Origin: Clostridiales bacterium
Lineage (GTDB): Bacteria > Bacillota > Clostridia > Lachnospirales > Lachnospiraceae
NCBI GenBank assembly: GCA_019423795.1
Contig: JAHZAT010000041.1
Coordinates: forward strand, 8,650-72,649
Length of the DNA stretch: 64,000 nucleotides
Reading direction: 5' to 3'
Below the pieces are notes generated by a model. That model saw only the letters and a program-made list of their open reading frames with translations, did no database searches and was not told where the DNA came from. Below, one piece after another: positions 1-8,327 of the stretch. Every line of letters begins with the position of its first letter. Position 1 is the stretch's first letter. Made by a program: the position numbers and the translations under genes.

Positions 1-608
1 ATTTAAAGATCATTGATTATAAATCAGGAAAGCAGAAGTTTGATTTTGCAAAGATTTTTCATGGACTACAGATGCAGTTGATCATTTATATGAATGCTAT
101 GATGGAATTGTATGAGAAGAAAAGTGGTAAGAGAGTCTATCCGGCTGGGATGTTTTATTTCCATATGGATGATCCGGTTGTCAATGTGGAGCATGAGAGG
201 GAAGCGAACGACAAGATTTTGAAAGATCTTAAGATGAGTGGTGTTGTCAATGAAGATTTTCAGTTGATCGATCATATGGAACATACGGGACCAGAAGGAT
301 ATCTGACATTACCGGTCAGAGCAACAAAGTCAGGATATGATAAGCGATCTTCTATTTTAAATACAACGCAGTTGTTAAATCTTGGGAAATATGTAGAGAA
401 GAAGATGACGGATCTTGGAAATTCATTGATGCATGGTGATATTTCCATTAAACCATATGAATATGAAGGAAGAAAACCATGCGAGTATTGTGAATTTAAA
501 AATATCTGTGCTTATGAAGAAGGTGTTGATCAGGTGGAGAAGATCAAGAAAATATCACTAGAGGAGGGAAAACATGCCTTGGACGAAACAACAGCAGAAA
601 GTCATTGA
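1..608 (+). CDS. addB: ATP-dependent helicase/nuclease subunit B (AddB), C-terminal part
   Basis: The reading frame is open from base 3, so the gene starts before the window. AddB is the partner of AddA in the AddAB (RexAB) helicase-nuclease that resects double-strand breaks for RecA. Seen here is the C-terminal RecB-like nuclease: the IIDYKSG motif sits at the left edge and is followed by a Q..IIY helix (GLQMQLIIYMNAM). Near the end, CEYCEFKNIC supplies three of the four cysteines known to hold the AddB 4Fe-4S cluster; the fourth lies upstream in the family. The 3' end overlaps addA by 35 bases, which suggests translational coupling. The assignment is supported by both the motifs and the addA neighbour. 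Confidence 0.93.
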   Translation, partial: LKIIDYKSGKQKFDFAKIFHGLQMQLIIYMNAMMELYEKKSGKRVYPAGMFYFHMDDPVVNVEHEREANDKILKDLKMSGVVNEDFQLIDHMEHTGPEGYLTLPVRATKSGYDKRSSILNTTQLLNLGKYVEKKMTDLGNSLMHGDISIKPYEYEGRKPCEYCEFKNICAYEEGVDQVEKIKKISLEEGKHALDETTAESH

Positions 609-3600
609 TCAAAGAGATGCCGACATTTTAGTATCTGCTGCAGCAGGTTCCGGAAAGACGGCAGTCTTGGTAGAACGTATCATACAAAAGATCACAGATG
701 ACAAGCATCCGATCGATGTAGATCATCTGCTAGTCGTTACATTTACAAAAGCGGCAGCAGGAGAGATGAAAGAAAGGATCATGGCAGCACTTGATGAGAA
801 AGTAAGAGAGTTTCCGGGGAATCAGCATTTTGTGAAACAGCTTTCTCTGATCCATAAAGCACAGATTACAACGATCCATAGTTTTTGTATGAATTTAATC
901 CGTGATTATTTTTATGTGCTTGGCATTGATCCAAGCACAGCACCGGGGGATGAAGGAAGATTATCAGCAATCCGTCAGGAAGTGTTGGATGACTTGTTAG
1001 AAGAGGCTTATGAGAAGAAAGAAGAAGATTTTATTAATCTTATTGAATCTTATTCTCCGGGTAAAAATGATAATATCATCAGCGAATATATCTTAAAATT
1101 ATATCAAAATGCACGAAGTCATAGAGAGCCTTTTAAATGGCTTGATCAGGCAGAAGAAAACATATCTGTTGAGACATTAGAACAATTTGAACAGGCACCA
1201 TTTATGAAGATCATTTTGAGGGATGCAAGGATTTCAATTGATGGTGCGTTAAACCTGATAAAAGAAGCTTTAGAATTGTCACTTTCATCGGGAGGACCAT
1301 ATTTTTATGAGAAAACATTCCGAAAAGATCTGGAAATCGTAACAAAGATCAGTGAGGCACAGACATTTTCAAAGTTGTGTGAAGTTTTTGTAAAGATTGA
1401 AAAGCCAAGACTTTCCGGGCGTAAGAAGAAAACAGATGAGAGCGATGAAATGCTGCAGGAACAGTGTAAATTGTTAAGAGCACAGGCGTATGGTCTGCTT
1501 GATGATTTAAAGGCTGCATATTTTTATGAGAATGAGTCAGAGATTTTTCATGAATTAAAGAGGATCAAAAGTCCGATCAGGGGCCTAATACATCTGACAA
1601 GAGAATTTATGATGCGTTATGATGAGAAAAAGAAGAACGAAAATATCATGGACTTTGATGATATGGAACATTTTGCATTGGATCTTTTGATCGATCATTA
1701 TGATGAGCAAGGTAATCCGGTACCAAGCAAGATCGCAAAAGAAAAATCAGACGGATACGAAGAGATTTATATTGATGAGTATCAGGACAGTAACTATATT
1801 CAGGATGCGATCTTACGAAGTGTTTCAAAAGAAGCAGAGGGTGGACATAACATGTTTATGGTAGGAGATGTCAAACAGAGTATTTACAGTTTCCGCCTGG
1901 CAAGGCCGGAGTTGTTCCTTGAGAAATATCATGGATATCAGCAAAAGGGAGAAGAATATCAATTGATCGAACTGCGAAACAACTTTCGAAGCCGCAGTGA
2001 AGTTCTTACCTTTGTTAATGATGTATTTTACCAGATCATGCATGAAGATCTTGGAAACATTGAATATACGAAAAATGTTGCTCTTGTTCCAACGATGGAG
2101 TTTGAACAAGGATGTGATGCCCAAACAGAGATCTTACTTTTAGAATCAAAGGAAGTAAAGAATTCAGAGGAAGATGCCGTTGTTTTGGAAGCAAGAATGA
2201 TCGCATCAAGGATTCACGAGATGGTAAATGGAGAAAAACCGATGATGGTTACAGGAAAAGATGAAGAAGGCAATACCATTTTAAGGAAAGCAAGATATAG
2301 TGATATAGTGATCTTGCTTCGATCTATGAAAGGGAATGCTGAAGTGATTCAGAAAGAATTGATGGATGCAGGCATTCCTGCATTTGCGAATAGCCAGAAA
2401 GGATATTTTGATACTGTGGAGATCCGGACACTGCTAAGTCTGCTTTCTGTCGTTGATAATATTTATCTGGACATTGATCTTGCAGCGGTCTTAAGATCGC
2501 CAATGATCGGAATGTCAGAGGAAGAACTTGGACGATTGAAAGTTGATGGTGGGAAAAATTCACTTTATGAATGTCTTTGTGAAACAAAAGAGAGCATAAA
2601 AGGTTCTAAGAAAGCATTACAACTTCTTGAACTTTTAAGGGATGCCAAAACATATCTGTCATTAACACAGCTGATCTGGCTCGCACTAGAAAAGACCGGA
2701 TATTATTATTATGCAGGTGCAATGCCACAGGGAAAGAAGCGACAGGGAAATATTTTGATGCTTATTGAACAGGCAAAAACGTTTGAAAGCAGTCAGATCA
2801 AAGGATTATTCCATTTTGTGCGATTTATGGAACAGTGCAAGGAGTATGATATGGATTATGGTGAGGCAAATACCATGAGTGAGGATCAGGATCTTGTGCG
2901 TATTTCAAGTATTCATAAGAGTAAGGGATTGGAATATCCAATCGTATTTGTCTCAAAGATTCATCAGAAATTTAATTTAAGAGATGCAAATGGAAGTATG
3001 ATCTTCCATGGAGATTATTTTATCGGGGCAGATCATATTGACCCAATTCGAAGGACAAAAAAGAAAACGATCTTAAAAAATCTGATCAGAAACCAGATGA
3101 ATCAGGAATCTTTAGGGGAAGAATTAAGAGTCCTTTATGTTGCGATGACAAGAGCAAAGGAAAAACTGATCCTTACAGGAATAAAGACAGATGATATTAT
3201 GTGGCATGACCAAGAAGATGTCACAGCGATTAATCTTTTGAATGGAAGATGCTATTTTGACTGGATCAAGAAAGCACTTCCAAAGGTTCCTAAAGAAGAC
3301 TACAGATTGAAGATATATACACTTGAAGATCTTTTGTGGCAGCAGGAAGGAAATGAACTTCTGCATGAGATGAACCGACAGATTTTTTATGAACGTCTGA
3401 AGGATCAGATCCCAAAAGATAAAGTAAAAGAAATGAAAGACAAATTTGATTATCATTATCGCAATGAGACAGAGACAAAAGGACGTTTAAAATATTCTGT
3501 ATCTGAGATCAAACGTATGAGTCAGGCAGCGGATAAGCAAGAACGGATGTATACATCCGTTCATCAGGAAAAGGAAAAAAGGGTTCCTGCATTTATCAAG

Positions 3601-4140
3601 AAGAATGAAAAGATTTCAGCGACATCTAAAGGTACTGTGATTCATAAGGTGCTTGAACTACTCAATTTTTCCAAAGATCACACGATGAAAAGTTTAAATG
3701 AAGATATCAAAGAATGGATCGATCAGGGAAAATTAAAAAAAGAATATGATAAAGTGATCTATCGAAAAGAAATTCTTGCACTTACAAACTCACAGCTTGG
3801 AAAACGTATGAAAATAGCAGATCAGAAAAAAAGATTGTATAAAGAACGTCAATTTGTAACAGGAATACCATTTTCAGATATGAACCAAGAGGCAAAAACA
3901 GACGACTTTGTTGTTGTTCAGGGTATCATTGATGCGTATTTTGAGGAAACAGACGGGATTGTGCTGGTAGATTACAAGACAGACAGAGTTAACGAAGGAG
4001 AAGAACATATTCTGATCAATCGATACCATGCGCAGATGGAATCTTATAAACAGGCATTAGAGAAGATCACAGGGAAAAATGTAAAAGAAATCTATATTTA
4101 TTCTGTGACATTACAAAAAACGATCACAGTTCATGTATGA
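574..4140 (+). CDS. addA: ATP-dependent helicase/nuclease subunit A (AddA)
   Basis: AddA is a UvrD/Rep-type superfamily 1 helicase with a RecB-family nuclease at its C-terminus and acts with AddB in end resection. The protein has 1188 residues, near the family's usual length. The Walker A motif AAAGSGKTA is at residues 22-30, a DEYQD Walker B box follows near residue 400, and helicase motifs such as SSIHKSKGLEYP and VLYVAMTRA occur around 780-860. The C-terminal GIIDAYF...VDYKTD segment is the nuclease active site. The ATG at 574 has a good GGAGG-type site just upstream and lies inside the end of addB. The gene is intact. Confidence 0.96.
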   Translation: MPWTKQQQKVIDQRDADILVSAAAGSGKTAVLVERIIQKITDDKHPIDVDHLLVVTFTKAAAGEMKERIMAALDEKVREFPGNQHFVKQLSLIHKAQITTIHSFCMNLIRDYFYVLGIDPSTAPGDEGRLSAIRQEVLDDLLEEAYEKKEEDFINLIESYSPGKNDNIISEYILKLYQNARSHREPFKWLDQAEENISVETLEQFEQAPFMKIILRDARISIDGALNLIKEALELSLSSGGPYFYEKTFRKDLEIVTKISEAQTFSKLCEVFVKIEKPRLSGRKKKTDESDEMLQEQCKLLRAQAYGLLDDLKAAYFYENESEIFHELKRIKSPIRGLIHLTREFMMRYDEKKKNENIMDFDDMEHFALDLLIDHYDEQGNPVPSKIAKEKSDGYEEIYIDEYQDSNYIQDAILRSVSKEAEGGHNMFMVGDVKQSIYSFRLARPELFLEKYHGYQQKGEEYQLIELRNNFRSRSEVLTFVNDVFYQIMHEDLGNIEYTKNVALVPTMEFEQGCDAQTEILLLESKEVKNSEEDAVVLEARMIASRIHEMVNGEKPMMVTGKDEEGNTILRKARYSDIVILLRSMKGNAEVIQKELMDAGIPAFANSQKGYFDTVEIRTLLSLLSVVDNIYLDIDLAAVLRSPMIGMSEEELGRLKVDGGKNSLYECLCETKESIKGSKKALQLLELLRDAKTYLSLTQLIWLALEKTGYYYYAGAMPQGKKRQGNILMLIEQAKTFESSQIKGLFHFVRFMEQCKEYDMDYGEANTMSEDQDLVRISSIHKSKGLEYPIVFVSKIHQKFNLRDANGSMIFHGDYFIGADHIDPIRRTKKKTILKNLIRNQMNQESLGEELRVLYVAMTRAKEKLILTGIKTDDIMWHDQEDVTAINLLNGRCYFDWIKKALPKVPKEDYRLKIYTLEDLLWQQEGNELLHEMNRQIFYERLKDQIPKDKVKEMKDKFDYHYRNETETKGRLKYSVSEIKRMSQAADKQERMYTSVHQEKEKRVPAFIKKNEKISATSKGTVIHKVLELLNFSKDHTMKSLNEDIKEWIDQGKLKKEYDKVIYRKEILALTNSQLGKRMKIADQKKRLYKERQFVTGIPFSDMNQEAKTDDFVVVQGIIDAYFEETDGIVLVDYKTDRVNEGEEHILINRYHAQMESYKQALEKITGKNVKEIYIYSVTLQKTITVHV

Positions 4141-4142
4141 AA

Positions 4143-4185
4143 TTTCTGATTTGTCATACGCTAAGAATAAATGACAAATCAGAAA
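4143..4185 (+). other. 15-bp perfect hairpin between addA and the SASP gene
   Basis: Bases 4143-4157 and 4171-4185 are exact reverse complements (15 bp), with a 13-base loop. The structure starts just after the addA stop and ends against the AAAGGAAG ribosome-binding site of the next gene. No T-run follows, so it is not a standard intrinsic terminator. It may stabilise the addAB transcript 3' end or influence SASP translation; this is inference. Confidence 0.7.
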
Positions 4186-4194
4186 GGAAGAAAC

Positions 4195-4401
4195 ATGATG
4201 CCAAAGGAAAAAGATTTTATTGAAAAGACATTGGAAGAAATGAATGAAATAGAGCGGTTAAAATATGAGACTGCCGTAGAACTTGGTTTGTTTGACAAGC
4301 TAAAGAAAAGTGGATGGAAGTCATTGTCAGCAAGTGAGACAGGGAGACTTGGCGGGGTCATGAACCGTAAGATAAGACAAAGAAACCAGAAAGAGAAATG
4401 A
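4195..4401 (+). CDS. Small acid-soluble spore protein, alpha/beta type
   Basis: This 68-residue protein matches the alpha/beta SASP family, which coats and protects DNA in the forespore. The key features are the motif around ETAVELGLF (usual E.A.E.G), a W in SGWKSLSA, and the C-terminal TGRLGGVMNRK, which corresponds to the family's G..GG.M.RK signature. An in-frame ATG at 4171 lies inside the hairpin arm without a ribosome-binding site, so I chose the ATG at 4195 (or 4198), 5-8 bases after AAAGGAAG. It sits between addA and a ThiE/TenI-like gene and fits the presence of sigG in this window. A weak GTATG...CATAC pair at 4135-4159 could be a sporulation promoter, but the 15-base spacing is short. 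Confidence 0.82.
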   Translation: MMPKEKDFIEKTLEEMNEIERLKYETAVELGLFDKLKKSGWKSLSASETGRLGGVMNRKIRQRNQKEK

Positions 4402-4426
4402 AACTAAGATACGAAGGGAAGTTAAA

Positions 4427-4984
4427 ATGAGCAAGTCATGTTTTATAGCAGTAACAAACAGAAGTTTATGTAAACGGCCATTTTTTGATGTGATGGAAGA
4501 TCTCTCAAAAAAAGACATTAAAACAATTGTTTTAAGAGAGAAAGATTTAAAAGAAGAAGACTATTATGAGATTGCAAAGAAATGCCAGGAGATTTGTGAA
4601 AATCACAGTGCTTCGCTTACAATTCATAATTTTGTCAATGTTGCAAGAAAACTTGGAATCAAAAAGATTCATCTTCCATATCCTGTATTCTTAAAAGAGG
4701 CAGGAAATTTGACGGATTTTGAATCCGTCAGTACATCAATCCATAAACCAGAGGAAGCATTGAAAGCACAGGAGCTTGGGGCAGATTTTGTGTTCGCGGG
4801 ACATGTGTTTGCTACAGATTGCAAGAAAGGTTTGCCACCAAGAGGACTTGATTTTTTAAGAGATGTTGTAGGAGCAGTTGATATTCCGGTTTATGGAATT
4901 GGAGGGATCAATGAAAAAAATATCGAGCAGATCATGGAATGCGGGGCAGCAGGTGGCTGTATGATGTCTGGATTTATGAAATAG
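4427..4984 (+). CDS. ThiE/TenI family protein (thiamine phosphate synthase-like)
   Basis: This 185-residue TIM-barrel protein resembles thiamine-phosphate synthase (ThiE) and the thiazole tautomerase TenI. Visible family blocks are VLREKDL near the N-terminus, ELGADFVFAGHVFAT with a following K (phosphate/pyrophosphate loop region), and IPVYGIGGINEKNI. Two positions that bind Mg2+ in ThiE look altered: the usual ND and HIGQ.D motifs read IHNF and HLPYPV here. This suggests TenI-like or divergent activity rather than classical ThiE. No other thiamine genes are near, and I see no TPP riboswitch upstream. It starts 25 bases after the SASP stop with an AAGGGAAG site. Confidence 0.75.
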   Translation: MSKSCFIAVTNRSLCKRPFFDVMEDLSKKDIKTIVLREKDLKEEDYYEIAKKCQEICENHSASLTIHNFVNVARKLGIKKIHLPYPVFLKEAGNLTDFESVSTSIHKPEEALKAQELGADFVFAGHVFATDCKKGLPPRGLDFLRDVVGAVDIPVYGIGGINEKNIEQIMECGAAGGCMMSGFMK

Positions 4985-4997
4985 TTTTGTGTTAGGA

Positions 4998-5050
4998 TTT
5001 TGTTCAGTATCGAACAAAAAATTGAAATTGGAATTTATTTATGCTAAGAT
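4998..5050 (+). promoter_or_regulatory. Promoter with adjacent inverted repeat upstream of cardiolipin synthase
   Basis: TTGAAA at 5022-5027 and TAAGAT at 5045-5050 are 17 bases apart, a reasonable sigma-A promoter. An 8-bp perfect inverted repeat (4998-5005 with 5012-5019, TTTTGTTC/GAACAAAA) lies directly upstream. No regulator is identified. Confidence 0.55.
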
Positions 5051-5087
5051 GAAGAGAAGTAGCTTTTGAAGAAGGTAAGGACATAAG

Positions 5088-6650
5088 ATGAAGATAACAA
5101 AGTATTTGACAAAACCAATTTCAAAAATTCTCAAATTTTTATTACGCAGACTGGTGTTTGTTACAGTTGCGATTATTTTACAGCTTATCTGGATGACCTA
5201 TTTGTTTATTGTGATCGGAGAATATTCCAAAATAATTGAATGGATTTTCCGTATTTTCAGCATTTTTGTGGTGATCTATATTGCAAATAAAGATGATAAT
5301 CCGGCATATAAACTTGCATGGACGATACCAATTTTGCTTTTTCCGATCTTCGGAGGATTTTTATATCTTGTCCTTGGAGATAAACAGCCAGCGAAGAAAC
5401 TACGTTTGAAACTGGAGAAATCTATTCATGATACGGAATTTTTGCTAGGGCAGGATTATGGAGTTATGGAACATCTGGAACAGGAAGATTATCAGGTGGC
5501 AGGCCAGGCAAAATATATTGATCAGTATGGTGGGTATCCAATTTATGAGAATTCGGATGCAAAGTATTATCCGTCTGGGGAAGAGATGTTCGATGAATTG
5601 ATTGAAGACCTTAAGAAGGCAGAACATTATATTTTTATGGAATTTTTTATTGTTTCCAAAGGCTATATGTGGGATACGATCTTAGAAGTTTTAAAAGAAC
5701 GTGTCAATGATGGGGTTGAAGTACGTTTTATGTATGATGACGTAGGATGTGTGGACCTTCTTCCTTACAAATATTATAAAGAACTTGAACGTTTCGGAAT
5801 CATGGCTATGGCATTTAATCCGATCAAGCCATTTGTATCAACAGCATGGAATAACAGAGACCACCGAAAAGTTGTTGTGATCGATGGACACACAGCCTAT
5901 ACAGGAGGCCTTAATTTAGCAGATGAATATATTAATAAGATCGAGCGATTTGGATATTGGAAAGATGCAGGACTTAAGGTAACCGGAGATGCAGTCTGGA
6001 ATTTTACGGTCATGTTTTTACAGGTATGGAATGCAATTCGTAAGACAGATGAAGGCTATGGTGCATTTTTGCCACATAAGCATTATGAAGAAGCATTTCA
6101 GGGAAAAGGATTTATTCAGCCATATGCAGATAATCCATTAGATCATGAGATCGTTGGAGAGAATGTGTATTTAAATATCATCAATACAGCGAACAAATAT
6201 GTTTATATCTATACGCCATATCTGATCATTGATAATGAGATGATCACAGCACTTTGTCTGGCAGCGAAACGAGGAGTAGATATAAAGATCGTGACTCCTG
6301 GAATTCCAGACAAGAAAATGGTATTCTGGTTAACACAGTCTTATTACAGACAATTAGTAGAGGCAGGAATTCATATCTATGAATATACGCCTGGATTTAT
6401 TCATGCAAAATGTTTTGCAAGTGATGATAAAGTGGCAACCGTTGGAACGATCAATATGGACTATCGAAGTTTATATCTGCATTTTGAGAATGGCGTCTTT
6501 ATGTATAACAACGATGCAGTGATGCAGGTAAAACATGATATGGAGAAAACATTTGAGATCAGCCAGAGGATCACAAAGGAGATGTGTCAGGGAAGTTTAA
6601 AAAAGACATTGGCACAAAGTGTGTTGAGATTACTGGCCCCATTATTATAA
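5088..6650 (+). CDS. cls: Cardiolipin synthase
   Basis: This is a membrane phospholipase-D-superfamily enzyme that condenses two phosphatidylglycerols into cardiolipin. The 520-residue protein has two or three hydrophobic segments at residues about 15-100 (a PLD nuclease N-terminal type region). It carries two HKD active sites: HRKVVVIDGH near residue 265 with GG.N following, and HAKCFASDD near 445 with GT.NMD following. The length is typical of the clostridial/Bacillus family. It has its own promoter and leads an apparent operon with a methyltransferase (9-base gap) and hslO. Substrate preference cannot be read from the sequence. Confidence 0.92.
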   Translation: MKITKYLTKPISKILKFLLRRLVFVTVAIILQLIWMTYLFIVIGEYSKIIEWIFRIFSIFVVIYIANKDDNPAYKLAWTIPILLFPIFGGFLYLVLGDKQPAKKLRLKLEKSIHDTEFLLGQDYGVMEHLEQEDYQVAGQAKYIDQYGGYPIYENSDAKYYPSGEEMFDELIEDLKKAEHYIFMEFFIVSKGYMWDTILEVLKERVNDGVEVRFMYDDVGCVDLLPYKYYKELERFGIMAMAFNPIKPFVSTAWNNRDHRKVVVIDGHTAYTGGLNLADEYINKIERFGYWKDAGLKVTGDAVWNFTVMFLQVWNAIRKTDEGYGAFLPHKHYEEAFQGKGFIQPYADNPLDHEIVGENVYLNIINTANKYVYIYTPYLIIDNEMITALCLAAKRGVDIKIVTPGIPDKKMVFWLTQSYYRQLVEAGIHIYEYTPGFIHAKCFASDDKVATVGTINMDYRSLYLHFENGVFMYNNDAVMQVKHDMEKTFEISQRITKEMCQGSLKKTLAQSVLRLLAPLL

Positions 6651-6659
6651 GAGGATGAG

Positions 6660-7394
6660 ATGGAAAGTTACAAAGATTTTGCAAGGGTGTATGATGAATT
6701 TATGGATCAGACACCATATGATGAATGGCTTTTAAACATTTTAAATGTTTTTAAAGAATATAAGATAAAAAAAGCTGCACAAGTATTAGATCTTGGGTGC
6801 GGAACAGGAAAAATGTCACGAAGACTTGCCAGAGAAGGATATCAGGTAACAGCTGTTGATAACTCTATGGATATGCTGGAGATCGCAGCGAGTGAAGAAG
6901 AAGATCATATTTTGTATGTATTACAGGATATGGTATCTTTAGAACTTCCACAACAGGTTGATGCAGCAGTAAGTATTTGTGACTGTATGAATTACATTCT
7001 TGAGGAAGATGATCTAAAAGAAGCATTTAGAAGGGTTAAGAGATTTTTAAAAGAAGATGGTGTGTTTATATTTGATATGAACAGTCATTACAAATACAAA
7101 GAAATTCTTGCATGCAATACATTTGCGGAAGACCGTGAAGATGCAAGTTTTATCTGGGATAATTTCTATGATGAAGAAGATAGGATCAATGAATATCAGC
7201 TGAGTCTGTTTATTCAGAATGAGGAAGGTACATATAATAAGTACGAAGAATTACATTTGCAAAAGGCTTATGAGGAAGGGGAGATTACGAGACTTCTTCA
7301 TGAAGCAGGATTTTCAACTATTCGAGTTCTGGATGCAGAAACGATGGGTGAGGTAAAAGAAGATACACAACGATTATATTTTATTGCAAACTGA
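6660..7394 (+). CDS. Class I SAM-dependent methyltransferase, unknown substrate
   Basis: The 244-residue protein has a Rossmann-type methyltransferase core. Motif I is VLDLGCGTGKMS at about residues 42-53, followed by VTAVDNSMDML (motif II acidic residue) and a VDAAVSICDCMNYI stretch in the position of motif IV. It resembles the small cytosolic YqeM/YcgJ-type methyltransferases, but nothing identifies the substrate. It follows cls after 9 bases, with GAGGATGAG just ahead of the ATG, and precedes hslO by 11 bases, so co-transcription is likely. Confidence 0.85.
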   Translation: MESYKDFARVYDEFMDQTPYDEWLLNILNVFKEYKIKKAAQVLDLGCGTGKMSRRLAREGYQVTAVDNSMDMLEIAASEEEDHILYVLQDMVSLELPQQVDAAVSICDCMNYILEEDDLKEAFRRVKRFLKEDGVFIFDMNSHYKYKEILACNTFAEDREDASFIWDNFYDEEDRINEYQLSLFIQNEEGTYNKYEELHLQKAYEEGEITRLLHEAGFSTIRVLDAETMGEVKEDTQRLYFIAN

Positions 7395-7405
7395 AAGGGA
7401 AAAAG

Positions 7406-8287
7406 ATGAACGATTATATTATCAGAGGAACAGCAGCAAATGATCAGGTACGTTTCTTTGCTGCATACACAAAAGATGTCGTAGAAACAGCAAGACAGAA
7501 ACACAATACAAGTCCGGTAGCGACAGCAGCACTTGGAAGATTATTAACAGCAGGAGCCATGATGGGAAGTATGTGCAAGAATGATAGTGATGTGATCACA
7601 TTACAGATTCAGTGCAGTGGACCGATCGGCGGCTTGACGGTTACCGCAGATTCCAAGGCAAATGTGAAGGGATATGTCAATAATCCAGATGTCATGCTTC
7701 CACCAAGCAAAGAAGGTAAATTAGATGTTGGAAAGGCTTTAGATCTTGGTGTTTTAACAGTTATTAAAGATATCGGTTTAAAAGAGCCATATTCTGGACA
7801 GACACATTTAGTATCTGGAGAGATTGCAGAAGATTTAACTTATTATTTTGCAGCAAGTGAGCAGATCCCGACATCTGTAGCATTAGGGGTTTTAATGAAC
7901 AAAGATAACACAGTTCGTCAGGCAGGTGGATTTATCATTCAGATGATGCCGTACGCCGAAGAAGAGACGATCAGTAAGCTAGAGAAGAAGATCGCAGAAT
8001 TTAAGTCTGTGACTTATGCCTTAGAACATGAGCATACACCAGAGAAGATGATGGAAGATCTCTTAGGTGATATGGATATGAAGATTTATGAGAAAGTTCC
8101 AACACAGTTTCATTGTAACTGTTCCAAAGAAAGAGTAGAAAAAGCAGTGATTTCTGTTGGAAAGGATGAGATTCAGAGTATGATCGATGATGGAGAGCCG
8201 ATTGAAGTAAATTGTCATTTCTGCAATACACATTATCATTACAGCGTTGACGACTTAAAGAGAATGTTAGAAGAGGCAACACATTAA
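7406..8287 (+). CDS. hslO: 33 kDa redox-regulated chaperone Hsp33
   Basis: Hsp33 is a cytosolic holdase chaperone activated by oxidative unfolding of its C-terminal zinc-binding switch. The 293-residue length fits. The N-terminal region carries family blocks such as the ATAALGRLLTAGAMMG helix and the IGGLTV segment. The four zinc cysteines are present as C237-x-C239 and C270-x-x-C273, followed by H-rich THYHY. It is the third gene of the cls-methyltransferase-hslO run. In an anaerobe it likely serves during oxygen or acid stress; that role is inferred. Confidence 0.95.
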   Translation: MNDYIIRGTAANDQVRFFAAYTKDVVETARQKHNTSPVATAALGRLLTAGAMMGSMCKNDSDVITLQIQCSGPIGGLTVTADSKANVKGYVNNPDVMLPPSKEGKLDVGKALDLGVLTVIKDIGLKEPYSGQTHLVSGEIAEDLTYYFAASEQIPTSVALGVLMNKDNTVRQAGGFIIQMMPYAEEETISKLEKKIAEFKSVTYALEHEHTPEKMMEDLLGDMDMKIYEKVPTQFHCNCSKERVEKAVISVGKDEIQSMIDDGEPIEVNCHFCNTHYHYSVDDLKRMLEEATH

Positions 8288-8327
8288 TTGTCGCAAGGGA
8301 ATCGCAGAGATTCAGAAGGAGAGGATG

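Noticed and set aside
3124..3456. Open frames on the minus strand inside addA
   Set aside because: They are Phe/Leu/Ile-rich shadows of a Lys/Glu-rich protein without ribosome-binding sites or family resemblance.
4402..4426. Possible TPP riboswitch before the ThiE/TenI-like gene
   Set aside because: The gap is only 25 bases and no CUGAGA-type core is present.
4998..5019. Inverted repeat ahead of cls as a LexA box
   Set aside because: Half-sites are in the wrong order (GTTC...GAAC rather than GAAC...GTTC), so it is not LexA-like.
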